A stretch of DNA of 64,000 nt from NCBI GenBank assembly GCA_964646885.1, contig CAZYFM010000003.1, positions 30,014 through 94,013 of the forward strand, given 5' to 3'. Below the pieces are notes generated by a model that was not told the DNA's origin, searched no databases, and saw only the letters and a program-made list of their open reading frames with translations. Of the stretch, positions 35,391-44,440 are shown one piece after another (within the stretch, counting starts at the first letter, position 1; the number at the start of each line of letters is the position of its first letter). Source of the stretch: SZUA-430 sp964646885. Its GTDB lineage: Bacteria; Pseudomonadota; Alphaproteobacteria; Micropepsales; Micropepsaceae. The position numbers and the translations under genes are program-made.

Positions 35391-36227
35391 TCAGGACACG
35401 GCAACGTCGCCGAACGGCACGATCTTGTTCTGCACGTCATGCCCGATATCGGCGCGCCCCAGGAAGGGAATGCCGGCGCGTTGGCACCAGTGGCTGACCA
35501 CCTCAACCTCGCTCTTCCCGAATTCCGGTTCGTTCGGCGGAATAAGGCTGCAGCGACCAAGGCGTATGCCGGCAACATCACGTAACGGCGGGTAAGACAC
35601 GAGATGCGCCATGGTGCGGTCGATGTTGTACATGTACTCCGACACTTCCTCGAGCATCAGCACGTGGCCTGCAAGGTCCGGAAAGTGCGCAGTTCCGATC
35701 AGGCGGGACAGGATGGTGAGATTGAAGGCCGCTACCTTTGATCCCGCGGCCAGGCTTGGCTCGCAATGCACGACAGATGAGCCGGTCAGGAAATCAAGCG
35801 CGCGAAGAACCGCCTGCTCTCCATCAGGGCGCAGAATGTCGGCGGGCATGGGACCATGCACGCTGCGCCCAACCCGCCTGGCGTACAGCGCACCCAAGAG
35901 GCTTCCGAGGTCGCTGTAGCCCAGATAGGTCTTCCGGTGTGCGGGTTGCTTGAGCCTCGGCAAGGCAAGATCCAGTATCCGGAAGGAGCCATAGCCACCG
36001 CGCGCAAACCAAACCACCGATAACGTGTCGTCGTTTGCGTATTCCACCAGTGCGGCAGCGCGTTCCTCGTCCTGCCCCGCAAAATGTCCGCTGCGAAGGA
36101 AGCACTGCGGGTGGAACAGGACCTCGGCCTTTCCCCGATAATCGCGCTCGACGAGTGCCCGCACCCGCTCTGCGGCGGCCTCATCCATCCGGCACGCGGG
36201 CGCAACTATTCCTATCCGAACGACCAT
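35391..36227 (-). CDS. ldcA: LD-carboxypeptidase (family S66)
   Basis: A 278-residue serine peptidase that removes the terminal D-Ala from tetrapeptides during peptidoglycan recycling, giving the tripeptide used by Mpl. The nucleophile S105 lies in YLGYSDLGSL, the catalytic Glu region is LMLEEVSEYMYNID, and the catalytic His is in the C-terminal GHD segment (FLGRADIGHDVQNK). No signal peptide is seen, which agrees with cytosolic LdcA. ATG 36227 is preferred to the ATG 18 bases upstream because GGTGACGGGA precedes it. It is divergent from mpl, its functional partner. Confidence 0.88.
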   Translation of the reverse strand: MVVRIGIVAPACRMDEAAAERVRALVERDYRGKAEVLFHPQCFLRSGHFAGQDEERAAALVEYANDDTLSVVWFARGGYGSFRILDLALPRLKQPAHRKTYLGYSDLGSLLGALYARRVGRSVHGPMPADILRPDGEQAVLRALDFLTGSSVVHCEPSLAAGSKVAAFNLTILSRLIGTAHFPDLAGHVLMLEEVSEYMYNIDRTMAHLVSYPPLRDVAGIRLGRCSLIPPNEPEFGKSEVEVVSHWCQRAGIPFLGRADIGHDVQNKIVPFGDVAVS

Positions 36228-36280
36228 TCCCGTCACCGCAAGCATTTGCAGGACAGCCTCACCCTGTGCGATGAACCGTC

Positions 36281-37681
36281 ATGCTCTTGAATCGATCTGC
36301 ACACTATTTCTTCTGCGGTATTGGCGGTAGCGGAATGTTGCCGCTGGCCCTGATCATGCGCGGACTTGGTTACGAAGTTGCGGGGTCAGACCGGGCCCTG
36401 GACCAGGGCCGGCTCGGCAGCAAGTTTGAGTACCTGAAGGCCCGCGGCGTTTCCCTTTTCCCGCAGGACGGCTCCGGCATAACCCGGAAGGATCAGATCC
36501 TGGTGACGTCCGCCGCGGTCGAGGACACCATTCCGGATGTCAGGGCCGCCAGGAGCCTCGGCCTCACGGAAGCCCGTCGCGCAACACTTCTGGCAGAACT
36601 CTTCAACGCAACACCCGTTTCCATCGCGGTGGGAGGCACGAGCGGTAAATCGACGACAACCGGCATGGTGGGATGGATCCTGCACCACGCGGGGCGATCT
36701 CCGACCATCATGAATGGCGCCGTGATGAAGAACTTCGCGGATGCCCGCAATCCGTTCGCCAGCGCCACCACGGGCTCCGGCAAGGTGTTCGTGAGCGAAG
36801 TCGATGAGAGCGATGGCTCGATCGTTCTGTACCGCCCCACGGTCGGTGTCGTGACCAACATTTCGCTGGACCACAAGCCGCTGGAAGAGCTGCGCAAGCT
36901 GTTCGGGAGCTTTGTGGCCAGCTCAAACGTCGCTGTCCTCAACGCGGACGACGAAGATACCATATCCCTCGCGCCGTCGGCACGCGCCTCAATCAGCTTC
37001 GGCATCGGCGCCTCGGACGCGGATTTCAGGGCCCACTCCATCGAACTCGCGCAGTTCTCGACACGGTTCAGGATCCACGACCGGCACAAGGGCCAAGACC
37101 ATTCCTGCGAGTTGCACCTGCCAGGGCTGCACAATGTCGCCAACGCAACGGCAGCAGTGGCTGCCGCCGTGGCAGCCGGTGTCTCAGCCAAGGATGCGTG
37201 CGCGGCGCTTTCGTCTTTCACCGGCATTCGCAGGCGCTTCGACGTCGTGGGAAGCGCAAAGGGCATAACCGTGATCGACGACTTCGGGCACAATCCCGAC
37301 AAGATCGCCGCGACCCTCGCGACGCTGCATGCCTTTCCCGGGCGGCTGATCGTTCTTTTCCAGCCGCACGGCTATGGGCCGCTGAAACTCATGGGGAACG
37401 ATCTCATTGACGCGTTTGCCGCCAACCTGAAGCAGGAAGACATTCTCATCATGCCCGAGCCCGCCTACTATGGCGGCACGACGAACCGGGAAGTCTCCAG
37501 CCAGGACATCATACGCGGCGTTGCCGCGCTCAACCGGAACGCGATCTACGAGGAACACAGGGCAGATTGCGTTGCGATCATAGGCAGGGAAGCCCGGCCA
37601 GGAGACCGTGTCATCATCATGGGCGCGCGCGACGATACACTGTCGGAATTCGCAGCCCAGGTTCTCTCCGCACTCTCATGA
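36281..37681 (+). CDS. mpl: UDP-N-acetylmuramate:tripeptide ligase (Mpl), MurC-like
   Basis: Mur-ligase-family enzyme (466 residues) that attaches recycled L-Ala-D-Glu-mDap tripeptide to UDP-MurNAc. The N-terminal UDP-binding motif FCGIGGSGMLPLA is at residues 11-23. The ATP-binding loop reads GGTSGKSTTTGM (residues 118-129), where most MurC/Mpl have GTHGKTTT. Later motifs include SEVDESDGS, NISLDHK, LPGLHNVANATAA and DDFGHNPDKI. A MurC would normally sit in the division and cell-wall cluster, which is absent here, and ldcA is adjacent, so Mpl is favoured. The stop overlaps the convergent glnE stop by six bases. Confidence 0.82.
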   Translation: MLLNRSAHYFFCGIGGSGMLPLALIMRGLGYEVAGSDRALDQGRLGSKFEYLKARGVSLFPQDGSGITRKDQILVTSAAVEDTIPDVRAARSLGLTEARRATLLAELFNATPVSIAVGGTSGKSTTTGMVGWILHHAGRSPTIMNGAVMKNFADARNPFASATTGSGKVFVSEVDESDGSIVLYRPTVGVVTNISLDHKPLEELRKLFGSFVASSNVAVLNADDEDTISLAPSARASISFGIGASDADFRAHSIELAQFSTRFRIHDRHKGQDHSCELHLPGLHNVANATAAVAAAVAAGVSAKDACAALSSFTGIRRRFDVVGSAKGITVIDDFGHNPDKIAATLATLHAFPGRLIVLFQPHGYGPLKLMGNDLIDAFAANLKQEDILIMPEPAYYGGTTNREVSSQDIIRGVAALNRNAIYEEHRADCVAIIGREARPGDRVIIMGARDDTLSEFAAQVLSALS

Positions 37682-40573
37682 AGCGGCAGGCGATCCAAGC
37701 ACCTTAGTGAATACGGCGCGCACCGCGCGCTCGCGTTCTCCCAATGCCCGCTCGACCGCCTCGAAACTGTCGACGCCCGCAATCCCCGCCACAAGCTGAC
37801 GAAGCGAGACGGAGGACTCTTCGGGCGCAAACACTTCCCCGACGGTGAGCCTCAGGATCTGCATGACCTGCTGGTAGAGATCCAGGGACTCGCGCAACAC
37901 GCGTGCATCTTCGGCGACGATGACCACCGCGCGCTCAAGGCTTTCAATGGCATCCAGCGTGTTCGTCCTCAGCACTTCCGGACACCCTGGCGCGGACACG
38001 AGCTGAAGCCCCTGTGCAATGAACTCCACGTCAAACAGTCCGCCCTTTGCTTCCTTCAGGTCCCAGACGCTCTTGCCAGGACGCTCCCGGTCCAGCCTTC
38101 CCCTCATGTCACAGACATCGGCCAGAACCTTGTCCCGGTCCCGCGCCGCCGTCAGCGCCTCATGGATGGCGTCCGACACGGCATGCCTGATTTCCGGTGC
38201 GCCGGCGATGACCCGCGCCCTGGTCAGGGCCAGACGCTCCCATGTCCAGGCCTCGTTCATCTGGTAGTTCCTGAAGGTCTCGTAGCTGACCGCCACCGGG
38301 CCTTTGTTGCCGGAGGGTCGAAGGCGCATGTCCACTTCGTACAGTCCGCCCTCGCCGGTCATCACGGTCAGGGCCGTGATCAGACGCTGGGCTGCACGAG
38401 CAAAATACACGCTTGCACTCAGTGACCGCTCTCCGGTTGACGACGCAACGCCGTCCTCGTGCCGGTAGACGAAGATCAGGTCGAGGTCGGACGTGGCCGT
38501 CATCTCGCGACCACCCAGGCGCCCCATGCCGACGACGCACATTTGCCCGCCCGGGATCTCGCCATGCGACTGCACCATCTCCCGCATTGTCGCCGCAAAC
38601 AGCGCCCTGGTTGCAGCCTCCGCAACGTCGGCAAACGCATGCCCGGAGGCAACGCCGTCTGCCTGCTTCCTCAGGAGCTGCAAGCCAACCCGGAACTGCT
38701 GGTCTTTCGTCCAGCGCCTGACGGTATCGAGCGTATCTTCGAAGCTTCGGGTACCGGCAAGAAGCGCCTCGAGGCTCGACTCCAGCTCGGAAAGTCCAGG
38801 CTTGTGGCGCACGAACTCGGCATCGATCAGCACATCCAGCAGTCCCGGCCGGGCAGCGAGATGATCCGCAAGCCGCGGCGCTGTGCCGACGATTTCCGCG
38901 ATGAGATTGAGGAGCTCGGGATTCGACAGCAGGAGCGCAAAGACCTGGACACCGGACGGCAGTCCCGAAAGGAATCGGTCCAGCCGCGTGAATGCGATGT
39001 CGGGATTGGCCGTCCTGGATAGCGCATCCAGCAGCAGCGGCATGAGGGCCGTGAGCTTCTCGCGCGCACGCTCGCTGCGCGTGGCACGAATGCGACCATG
39101 GTGCCAGCCCCTGATCGTGGCAGACATGGCCTCCGGCTGGCTGAACCCCATCTTTGTCAGCGTCCCGATCGTCTCAGGATCGTCGTCAACGCCCGTAAAC
39201 ACCAGGCTTCCCGCTGGCTTGGAGAGGGACGGCTGTGTTTCAAAAAGCTTGACGTAGTGCCCCTGCACAAGCGTGAGCGTCTTTCGAAGTTCCACACCCA
39301 GCTCGTCGGCTGTCTGAAAGCCCAGGAAATGTGCTGCATTCGCGATGCCTGCTTCCGTCTTCGGCATGGAATGCGTCTGCTCATCCTCGATCATCTGCAA
39401 ACGATGCTCGAGCGTACGCAGGAAACGATAGGCATCCTTCAGCTCGCTGCATGTCTTGCCCGCGATGACACCCCGCTCCGCCAGCGCGTCCAGGGCATCC
39501 ACCGTGCGTGGGTGACGCAGGTCGCCAAGGCGTCCGCCGAGGATCAGTTGCTGCGTCTGTGCAAAGAACTCGATCTCACGGATCCCCCCGCGCCCCAGTT
39601 TGATGTTGTGGCCGGGAATCGCGATTTCACCGAAGCCGCCATGTGCGTGGATCTGCCGCTTGATCGAATGAATATCCTCGATCGCAGCAAAATCCAGGTA
39701 CTTGCGCCAGACAAAGGGCTGCAGGTGCTTCAGGAATGCAGAGCCTTCCGATGCGTCTCCTGCACAGACGCGCGCCTTGATCATGGCGGCGCGTTCCCAG
39801 TTCTGTCCCATCGACTCGTAGTAGCCCTCGGCAGCGCGGGTCGAAACGGCAATTTGGGTCGATCCGGCATCCGGACGCAATCGCAGGTCACACCGGAACA
39901 CGTAGCCATCCGGCGTGGCTTCCTGCATCAGGGACACGGTCGCCTGCGTAATGCGGACCGCAACCTCCTGCGGTGAATATCGGTCCGTGACCGGGAGCTT
40001 CTCGACATTGAAGTAGCAGCTGAAATCAATGTCACTGGAGTAGTTGAGCTCGAAAGCGCCATACTTCCCCATCGCCAGGAAGAAGAGGCCCGAATTCTCG
40101 GGACAGGCTTCCGCGCAGTCCTTCAGTCGCCCTCTTGATACGGCGTCCCGGAAGGCATGCCTCAGCGCCGCGTTGAGCGTTGAATCGGCAAGGTTCGTCA
40201 GGGCACGCGTGACGTCATCCAGATCCCACGCACCGCAGGCATCGGCAAGTGCAATGACGAGGGAGCAGCGCCGCTTGGCCTCGCGCAACAGTGCCATCAT
40301 GTCGCCACGTGGCAAATCGGTGGAATTGTCCAGCCGGGCGATCTCGGAAGAGATCAGCTCTTCAGGAGACGTGTCCCAAGCCGTGGCAAGCCACGCCTGC
40401 TCACGCTCCAGGATCTGGCCCAGAAAGGGACTGTTGGAAGCAACCGCGTGCACGAGGCGCCGGGCCGGCTCCGCGCCGAGTGCTCCAGCGATTCTCTCTA
40501 TCGTTCGATCAGCCTGTGCGCCGTCGTGGACGACGGGAAAGGTCCTGATCCTGTCGATCAATGCTCTGCTCAT
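37676..40573 (-). CDS. glnE: bifunctional glutamine synthetase adenylyltransferase/deadenylase
   Basis: A 965-residue regulator of nitrogen assimilation. It adenylylates glutamine synthetase when nitrogen is plentiful and reverses this when it is scarce, guided by PII. Both nucleotidyltransferase domains are present: the deadenylase site ELNYSSDIDFSC (D181xD183) and the adenylyltransferase site TATSDLDLIFVY (D696xD698), separated by a helical PII-responsive region. The length is typical. No glnB or glnA is in the window. The gene starts at ATG 40573, 40 bases after the VOC gene stop. Confidence 0.96.
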   Translation of the reverse strand: MSRALIDRIRTFPVVHDGAQADRTIERIAGALGAEPARRLVHAVASNSPFLGQILEREQAWLATAWDTSPEELISSEIARLDNSTDLPRGDMMALLREAKRRCSLVIALADACGAWDLDDVTRALTNLADSTLNAALRHAFRDAVSRGRLKDCAEACPENSGLFFLAMGKYGAFELNYSSDIDFSCYFNVEKLPVTDRYSPQEVAVRITQATVSLMQEATPDGYVFRCDLRLRPDAGSTQIAVSTRAAEGYYESMGQNWERAAMIKARVCAGDASEGSAFLKHLQPFVWRKYLDFAAIEDIHSIKRQIHAHGGFGEIAIPGHNIKLGRGGIREIEFFAQTQQLILGGRLGDLRHPRTVDALDALAERGVIAGKTCSELKDAYRFLRTLEHRLQMIEDEQTHSMPKTEAGIANAAHFLGFQTADELGVELRKTLTLVQGHYVKLFETQPSLSKPAGSLVFTGVDDDPETIGTLTKMGFSQPEAMSATIRGWHHGRIRATRSERAREKLTALMPLLLDALSRTANPDIAFTRLDRFLSGLPSGVQVFALLLSNPELLNLIAEIVGTAPRLADHLAARPGLLDVLIDAEFVRHKPGLSELESSLEALLAGTRSFEDTLDTVRRWTKDQQFRVGLQLLRKQADGVASGHAFADVAEAATRALFAATMREMVQSHGEIPGGQMCVVGMGRLGGREMTATSDLDLIFVYRHEDGVASSTGERSLSASVYFARAAQRLITALTVMTGEGGLYEVDMRLRPSGNKGPVAVSYETFRNYQMNEAWTWERLALTRARVIAGAPEIRHAVSDAIHEALTAARDRDKVLADVCDMRGRLDRERPGKSVWDLKEAKGGLFDVEFIAQGLQLVSAPGCPEVLRTNTLDAIESLERAVVIVAEDARVLRESLDLYQQVMQILRLTVGEVFAPEESSVSLRQLVAGIAGVDSFEAVERALGERERAVRAVFTKVLGSPAAS

Positions 40574-40613
40574 GGCATCGTTTTGGCGGCATCACGCGGC
40601 CAATGCAATGCCG

Positions 40614-41072
40614 TCAGCCGCGATCTTCCGTGCCCGCCTGCACGAAACAGATGGAATTGAACCAGGGATCATCCGCATAGAAGGACTTCTCGCCCCAGGG
40701 CCGCTTGTAGATCGCACCGCCGGGTCGGTCATGGACAAGTTCGACAGACAGGCACTTGAGCTTCTTGGCCCGCTTGTGCACGGCCTCAAGGTTGGGCACC
40801 GCGAAACACACCGAGCGCGCGCAAGGATGCGAGGGACCGGATGCCGATACGTCGGCAATCTGGAGCACCGTCTGCCCGCAATCGAAGTGGACGCGCGATC
40901 CGGGCAGTTTCTTGCCCTTCATGCCCAGAAGCTCTTCGTAGAACGCCCTGGCACGTTCGAGATGATTGACCTCGAGCGTCACCTTGAACAGGACGGCGGG
41001 TACTGGTGCCGCTGCATCCTTCGCGGCGGGCTTGTCCGCCTTCTTGACCCCGGTTTTTGTCTTGGACGTCAT
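40614..41072 (-). CDS. VOC (glyoxalase/bleomycin resistance-like) protein
   Basis: A 152-residue protein. A basic, Lys/Ala-rich N-terminal tail (residues 1-25) is followed by a vicinal-oxygen-chelate domain (VLFKVTLEVNHLERARAFYEELLG and the C-terminal repeat KSFYADDPWFNSICFVQ). Proteins of this fold are metal-dependent lyases or dioxygenases, or binding proteins. The usual metal ligands are only partly visible, so the activity is unknown. ATG 41072 is used because GGCAGGA lies just upstream. It may be co-transcribed with glnE (40-base gap). Confidence 0.8.
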   Translation of the reverse strand: MTSKTKTGVKKADKPAAKDAAAPVPAVLFKVTLEVNHLERARAFYEELLGMKGKKLPGSRVHFDCGQTVLQIADVSASGPSHPCARSVCFAVPNLEAVHKRAKKLKCLSVELVHDRPGGAIYKRPWGEKSFYADDPWFNSICFVQAGTEDRG

Positions 41073-41365
41073 GTTCCTGCCCTGCGTTCTACGATCTTCT
41101 GGCGCCATGCGCACTTGGCCGACCATAGCACCAGTCTGATTAAGACATTTGCAAAATGTGGTGCCGACCCGTAATTGTTCACTTATTGTTCACACGGTGC
41201 GTCAACTTGCAGGGACCTGCAGGTGAAACCTCGGGGGGGCCGGGGAAATCTCTGGCCTCCGGTGGGGGCATCGGAGCCACGCCTTCCACCGACGCCGCAT
41301 GGCAATCCGCAAGGGTTGGGGCTATTTACAGGGATACGTTCCATTCCAGTCAGGGCAGCACGCGC
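41073..41365 (+). promoter_or_regulatory. upstream region of glutaryl-CoA dehydrogenase with repeats
   Basis: A 293-base gap with three short symmetric or repeated elements. There is a perfect inverted repeat ACATTT-GCA-AAATGT at 41145-41159 that includes TTTGCAAA, the core known for short-chain fatty acyl-CoA regulators of the PccR/RamB kind. A direct repeat ATTGTTCAC occurs at 41174-41182 and 41185-41193 (11-base period). An inverted repeat TGCAGG-GA-CCTGCA lies at 41208-41221. They probably control the dehydrogenase gene to the right. Confidence 0.5.
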
Positions 41366-42568
41366 ATGTCATCGAAGCAGAAGACCGACCTCGACAACGG
41401 AAGCTTCAACTGGGAAGACCCGCTCCTGCTTGGTGACGAACTCACGGAAGAAGAACGCCTCATTGCCAAGTCGGCCCACGACTACGCCCAGGACCGCCTG
41501 ATGACGCGGGTGCTGGAAGCCAACCGCAAGGAGATCTTCCATACCGAAATCATGCGCGAAATGGGCGAGATGGGCCTCCTCGGCATCACGATCCCGGAGG
41601 CCTACGGCGGCGCGGGCCTCGGTTACGTTGCATACGGACTGGCAGCACGGGAAGTCGAACGCGTCGACTCAGGCTATCGCTCGGCAATGAGCGTGCAGTC
41701 CAGCCTCGTGATGCATCCGATCTACGCCTTCGGTTCGGAAGAGCAGAAGAAGCGGTTTTTGCCCGCGCTCGCTTCCGGCAAGATGGTGGGCTGTTTTGGC
41801 CTGACAGAACCCGACCATGGAAGCGACCCGGGCTCCATGATCACGCGCGCGCGTTCCGTCCCGGGCGGCTTCATGCTCAAGGGCGCGAAAAACTGGATTA
41901 CCAACGCACCGATAGCCGACATCGCCGTGGTCTGGGCCAAGACGGATGATGACGATATCCGAGGATTCATCGTGGAGCGCAGCTTCAAGGGCTTTTCCAC
42001 GCCCAAGATCGAAGGAAAATTCTCCCTGCGCGCATCCATCACCGGCCAGATCGTGCTCGAGGACGTCTTTGTACCGGCGGAAAACCAGCTTCCCGGCGTG
42101 AAGGGCCTGCGCGGGCCGTTCTCCTGCCTCAACAGGGCGCGCTACGGCATCGCCTGGGGCGTGATGGGGGCTGCAGAGTTCTGCTGGCACAGGGCACGTC
42201 AGTACGCGCTGGACCGGAAGCAGTTCGGCCGGCCGCTTGCCGCCACGCAGCTGATCCAGAAGAAGCTCGCCGACATGCAGACAGAGATCGCGCTGGGGAC
42301 GTCTGCCGTCCTGCAGCTCGGCCGGCTGATCGAGAAGGGAAAGGCAGCTCCACCGGCCGTCTCCCTGCTCAAGCGGAACAACTGCGGCAAGGCCCTCGAT
42401 ATCGCACGATCAGCCCGTGACATTCACGGCGGCAACGGCATTTCGGACGAGTACCACGTCATCCGCCACGTCATGAACCTCGAGACGGTGAATACCTACG
42501 AAGGGACCCATGACGTGCACGCGCTCATCCTCGGGCGCGCACAGACCGGCATCCAGGCATTCAGCTGA
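41366..42568 (+). CDS. gcdH: glutaryl-CoA dehydrogenase-type acyl-CoA dehydrogenase
   Basis: FAD enzyme (400 residues) that oxidises and decarboxylates glutaryl-CoA to crotonyl-CoA in lysine/tryptophan/aromatic breakdown. Typical blocks are GLLGITIPEAYGGAGLGYV, RSAMSVQSSLV, CFGLTEPDHGSDPGSM, the FAD-site ARDIHGGNGISDEYHVIRH, and the catalytic Glu in NTYEGTHDVHALILGRA. The motif TYEGTHD and the overall phrasing match GcdH better than other acyl-CoA dehydrogenases. ATG 41366 is chosen because sequence before it is not protein-like. No partner electron-transfer flavoprotein gene is near. Confidence 0.9.
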   Translation: MSSKQKTDLDNGSFNWEDPLLLGDELTEEERLIAKSAHDYAQDRLMTRVLEANRKEIFHTEIMREMGEMGLLGITIPEAYGGAGLGYVAYGLAAREVERVDSGYRSAMSVQSSLVMHPIYAFGSEEQKKRFLPALASGKMVGCFGLTEPDHGSDPGSMITRARSVPGGFMLKGAKNWITNAPIADIAVVWAKTDDDDIRGFIVERSFKGFSTPKIEGKFSLRASITGQIVLEDVFVPAENQLPGVKGLRGPFSCLNRARYGIAWGVMGAAEFCWHRARQYALDRKQFGRPLAATQLIQKKLADMQTEIALGTSAVLQLGRLIEKGKAAPPAVSLLKRNNCGKALDIARSARDIHGGNGISDEYHVIRHVMNLETVNTYEGTHDVHALILGRAQTGIQAFS

Positions 42569-42579
42569 TGGCGTAGAGA

Positions 42580-42843
42580 CTATTTCTTCCTGCGCTCGTC
42601 ATCGTCCTCGTCGATGCCCTCGAGCGCTCCGACGCCGGCGGAATCATCACTGTCATCCGGATTGCGCGACATGCTGAGCGCGCCCCGGATGAGCAGCCAC
42701 AGCACCACCACGAGCACGGCGACTGCCCCGATCAGGAAAAGGGGATTGCTTGTCGGCGACGACGCAAGGTCGGCGCGCGCGCCGGCGGATGCCAGCATCA
42801 TCACAGTCACGAAGGCCATAAGCCGGATGATCGCAATCTTCAT
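42580..42843 (-). CDS. small membrane protein, hypothetical, 87 aa
   Basis: I recognise no family. The protein has a signal peptide (about residues 1-25, ending ASAGARA), then one membrane helix (LFLIGAVAVLVVVLWLLIRG), then an acidic/basic cytoplasmic tail rich in Asp and Glu, ending DDDERRKK. ATG 42843 is used since the signal peptide then starts normally. It is convergent with gcdH and follows the lipoprotein gene by eight bases, so it is likely the last gene of a leftward three-gene unit (43316-44218, 42852-43316, this gene). Confidence 0.68.
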   Translation of the reverse strand: MKIAIIRLMAFVTVMMLASAGARADLASSPTSNPLFLIGAVAVLVVVLWLLIRGALSMSRNPDDSDDSAGVGALEGIDEDDDERRKK

Positions 42844-42851
42844 GGGTGCCA

Positions 42852-43316
42852 CTATCCTCCCGCGCATTTGTTGAACCAGGGCGTCTGCGAGCCCCCATTG
42901 AAGGCTCCGTCAGCCACCAGGACTGTACCGTCAGACATCAGCGCATGCCACGTTTTCTGGCGGGGACCATCCACCTTGATGATGGTCGTCACGGTTCCGC
43001 TGGCTGCTTTTTGCACCCATTGGACCATGCCCCCCTCCAGCTCCACGATATCGGTGAGCGGGGTCACGCGATCCAGTCGCGGGTCTCTCGCCAGCAATTG
43101 CTCCGTCGGCGGGCCATTGTTTGGCAGCGCATAGATCATGTGCGGGTTCTGCCGGCTGAAATCCGCAGCGCAGTCAAGCGCCCACCTGCCTTCGAGGCCA
43201 AGCCGTGCAATGACGTCCGGCCCCTTTGCGCCCGTGGGCCTCGGCCCTCCGCCGCAAGCCGCAACCAGCGGCAACAGGACCAGGAGCGCCAGTACGCCTC
43301 GCAAGCGCGCTCGCAT
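42852..43316 (-). CDS. secreted lipoprotein ending in WFNKC, paralogue A
   Basis: A 154-residue protein with a lipoprotein signal (LLPLVAAC, Cys at about residue 21) followed by a small domain. Seen directly: GLEGRWALDC, YALPNNGPPTE, a DRVTPL-type turn, MVQWVQ, and SDGTVLVADGAF, with the final TPWFNKCAGG. The gene at 44858-45295 shows the same sequence of blocks, so the two are paralogues 1.5 kb apart. The Cys in GRW..DC and the Cys in FNKC are shared and may form a disulfide. The function is unknown. Its start overlaps the end of the upstream membrane-protein gene. Confidence 0.78.
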   Translation of the reverse strand: MRARLRGVLALLVLLPLVAACGGGPRPTGAKGPDVIARLGLEGRWALDCAADFSRQNPHMIYALPNNGPPTEQLLARDPRLDRVTPLTDIVELEGGMVQWVQKAASGTVTTIIKVDGPRQKTWHALMSDGTVLVADGAFNGGSQTPWFNKCAGG

Positions 43317-44218
43317 CAGGGTTCCGCCGCCGACGGCATCTGGGGCTGCGATGGCGATACCGGTGCGGGTGCAGGCGCCGACGGCTTATGCGCCTCCCGC
43401 ATGCGCTGGGTCAGCTCGTGCGCAAGCGACGCCCGGTCATCGGCAGACAGTTTGCGCGCCGCCTCGATGATCTGCCCGAGCGGTCGCTCGCGGTAGTAGC
43501 GAGAGATCATCACGCCAAGGGCGCCGAACCCGAATACGATGAAACCGACAAGGCACATGCCGAAGAGCACCTGTATGCCCTCGGCCGTGCCGGACAGCAC
43601 GATCGAGAATATCTGAATGACCATGTCCGCATGCATGGCAAAGGTGACCGTGGTGTTGGCGACCACGAAAAACAGGGCCGCAATCGCAATCGCACCGAAG
43701 ACATGGGAACGCGTGTGCCGGTTGATCTGGATCCCGGCGAACACCGAAGCAACAGCGCTGATCGGCAGGATGATCAGCAGGGCTGCAAGCGTCTGCACGC
43801 CGGCAAGCTCCTCAAGGCTGAGATTGAGGGTCGTGGGATCGGGATAGGCACCGATGAGGGTCATGTGCGAGAGGCCCGCGAGCGCCGAAACGAACTGGTT
43901 CCACGCAAACAGGATGGCACCGGCAATGATGCCGGTGACGTACCAGGCCGGGGAGTCATGCAGGATGGGCTCGTGCGATCCGCGCATGCGCATGAGATTC
44001 TGCTTGCAGCTGCGGTGGATCAGCGGAAAGGCCGCAAAACTCATGCCGATGAAGTAGTCGCGCAGCTTCGGATCCAGGAAATCGAACGAACGGATGACGG
44101 GAGCGCCAACCTGCACCAGCACGAACACGACCGTGACGGCCAGCAGCAGGGCCCAAAGCTCATGACGCGATGCAGGTAACCTGATCCCTGCGGACGATGA
44201 CGTACTTTCTTCGCTCAT
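43316..44218 (-). CDS. multi-pass membrane protein, hypothetical, 300 aa
   Basis: No family recognised. There are about six hydrophobic helices between residues 15 and 245 (starting ELWALLLAVTVVFVLVQVG), then a cytoplasmic helix (LGQIIEAARKLSADDRASLAHELTQRM) and a Pro/Ala-rich tail. The N-terminus is Ser-rich. ATG 44218 has GGTGAG seven bases upstream, which decides the start. The gene overlaps the lipoprotein gene by one base. The SADDR..LA..L segment resembles short regulatory helices seen in other membrane proteins but gives no function. Confidence 0.72.
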   Translation of the reverse strand: MSEESTSSSAGIRLPASRHELWALLLAVTVVFVLVQVGAPVIRSFDFLDPKLRDYFIGMSFAAFPLIHRSCKQNLMRMRGSHEPILHDSPAWYVTGIIAGAILFAWNQFVSALAGLSHMTLIGAYPDPTTLNLSLEELAGVQTLAALLIILPISAVASVFAGIQINRHTRSHVFGAIAIAALFFVVANTTVTFAMHADMVIQIFSIVLSGTAEGIQVLFGMCLVGFIVFGFGALGVMISRYYRERPLGQIIEAARKLSADDRASLAHELTQRMREAHKPSAPAPAPVSPSQPQMPSAAEP

Positions 44219-44440
44219 CTGCTCACCTTGCGTAACTGTGCGTCGCGAAATCAATCCCGTCGACGCACCCGTGTATTAACACCAAACCTTGCATCCCGAA
44301 ACTTCGGGGCGCGGCTGCACCCGCATCAACATGCGGCCTCTGTTGCACAAATGTTTAACAACTTGGCCGAAACTGTGCACCACGAATCAATTGAATCGAT
44401 CCGGGCTGCGACCAACCGGAAACTGACCGAGGGGACCGCC

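Noticed and set aside
40044..41174. Plus-strand 376-codon frame under glnE and the VOC gene
   Set aside because: It crosses two genes and their intergenic gap on the opposite strand. Protein content is unconvincing.
41174..41193. ATTGTTCAC repeats as DnaA boxes or an origin
   Set aside because: They do not match TTATNCACA, and no origin-type genes or AT-rich unwinding region are nearby.
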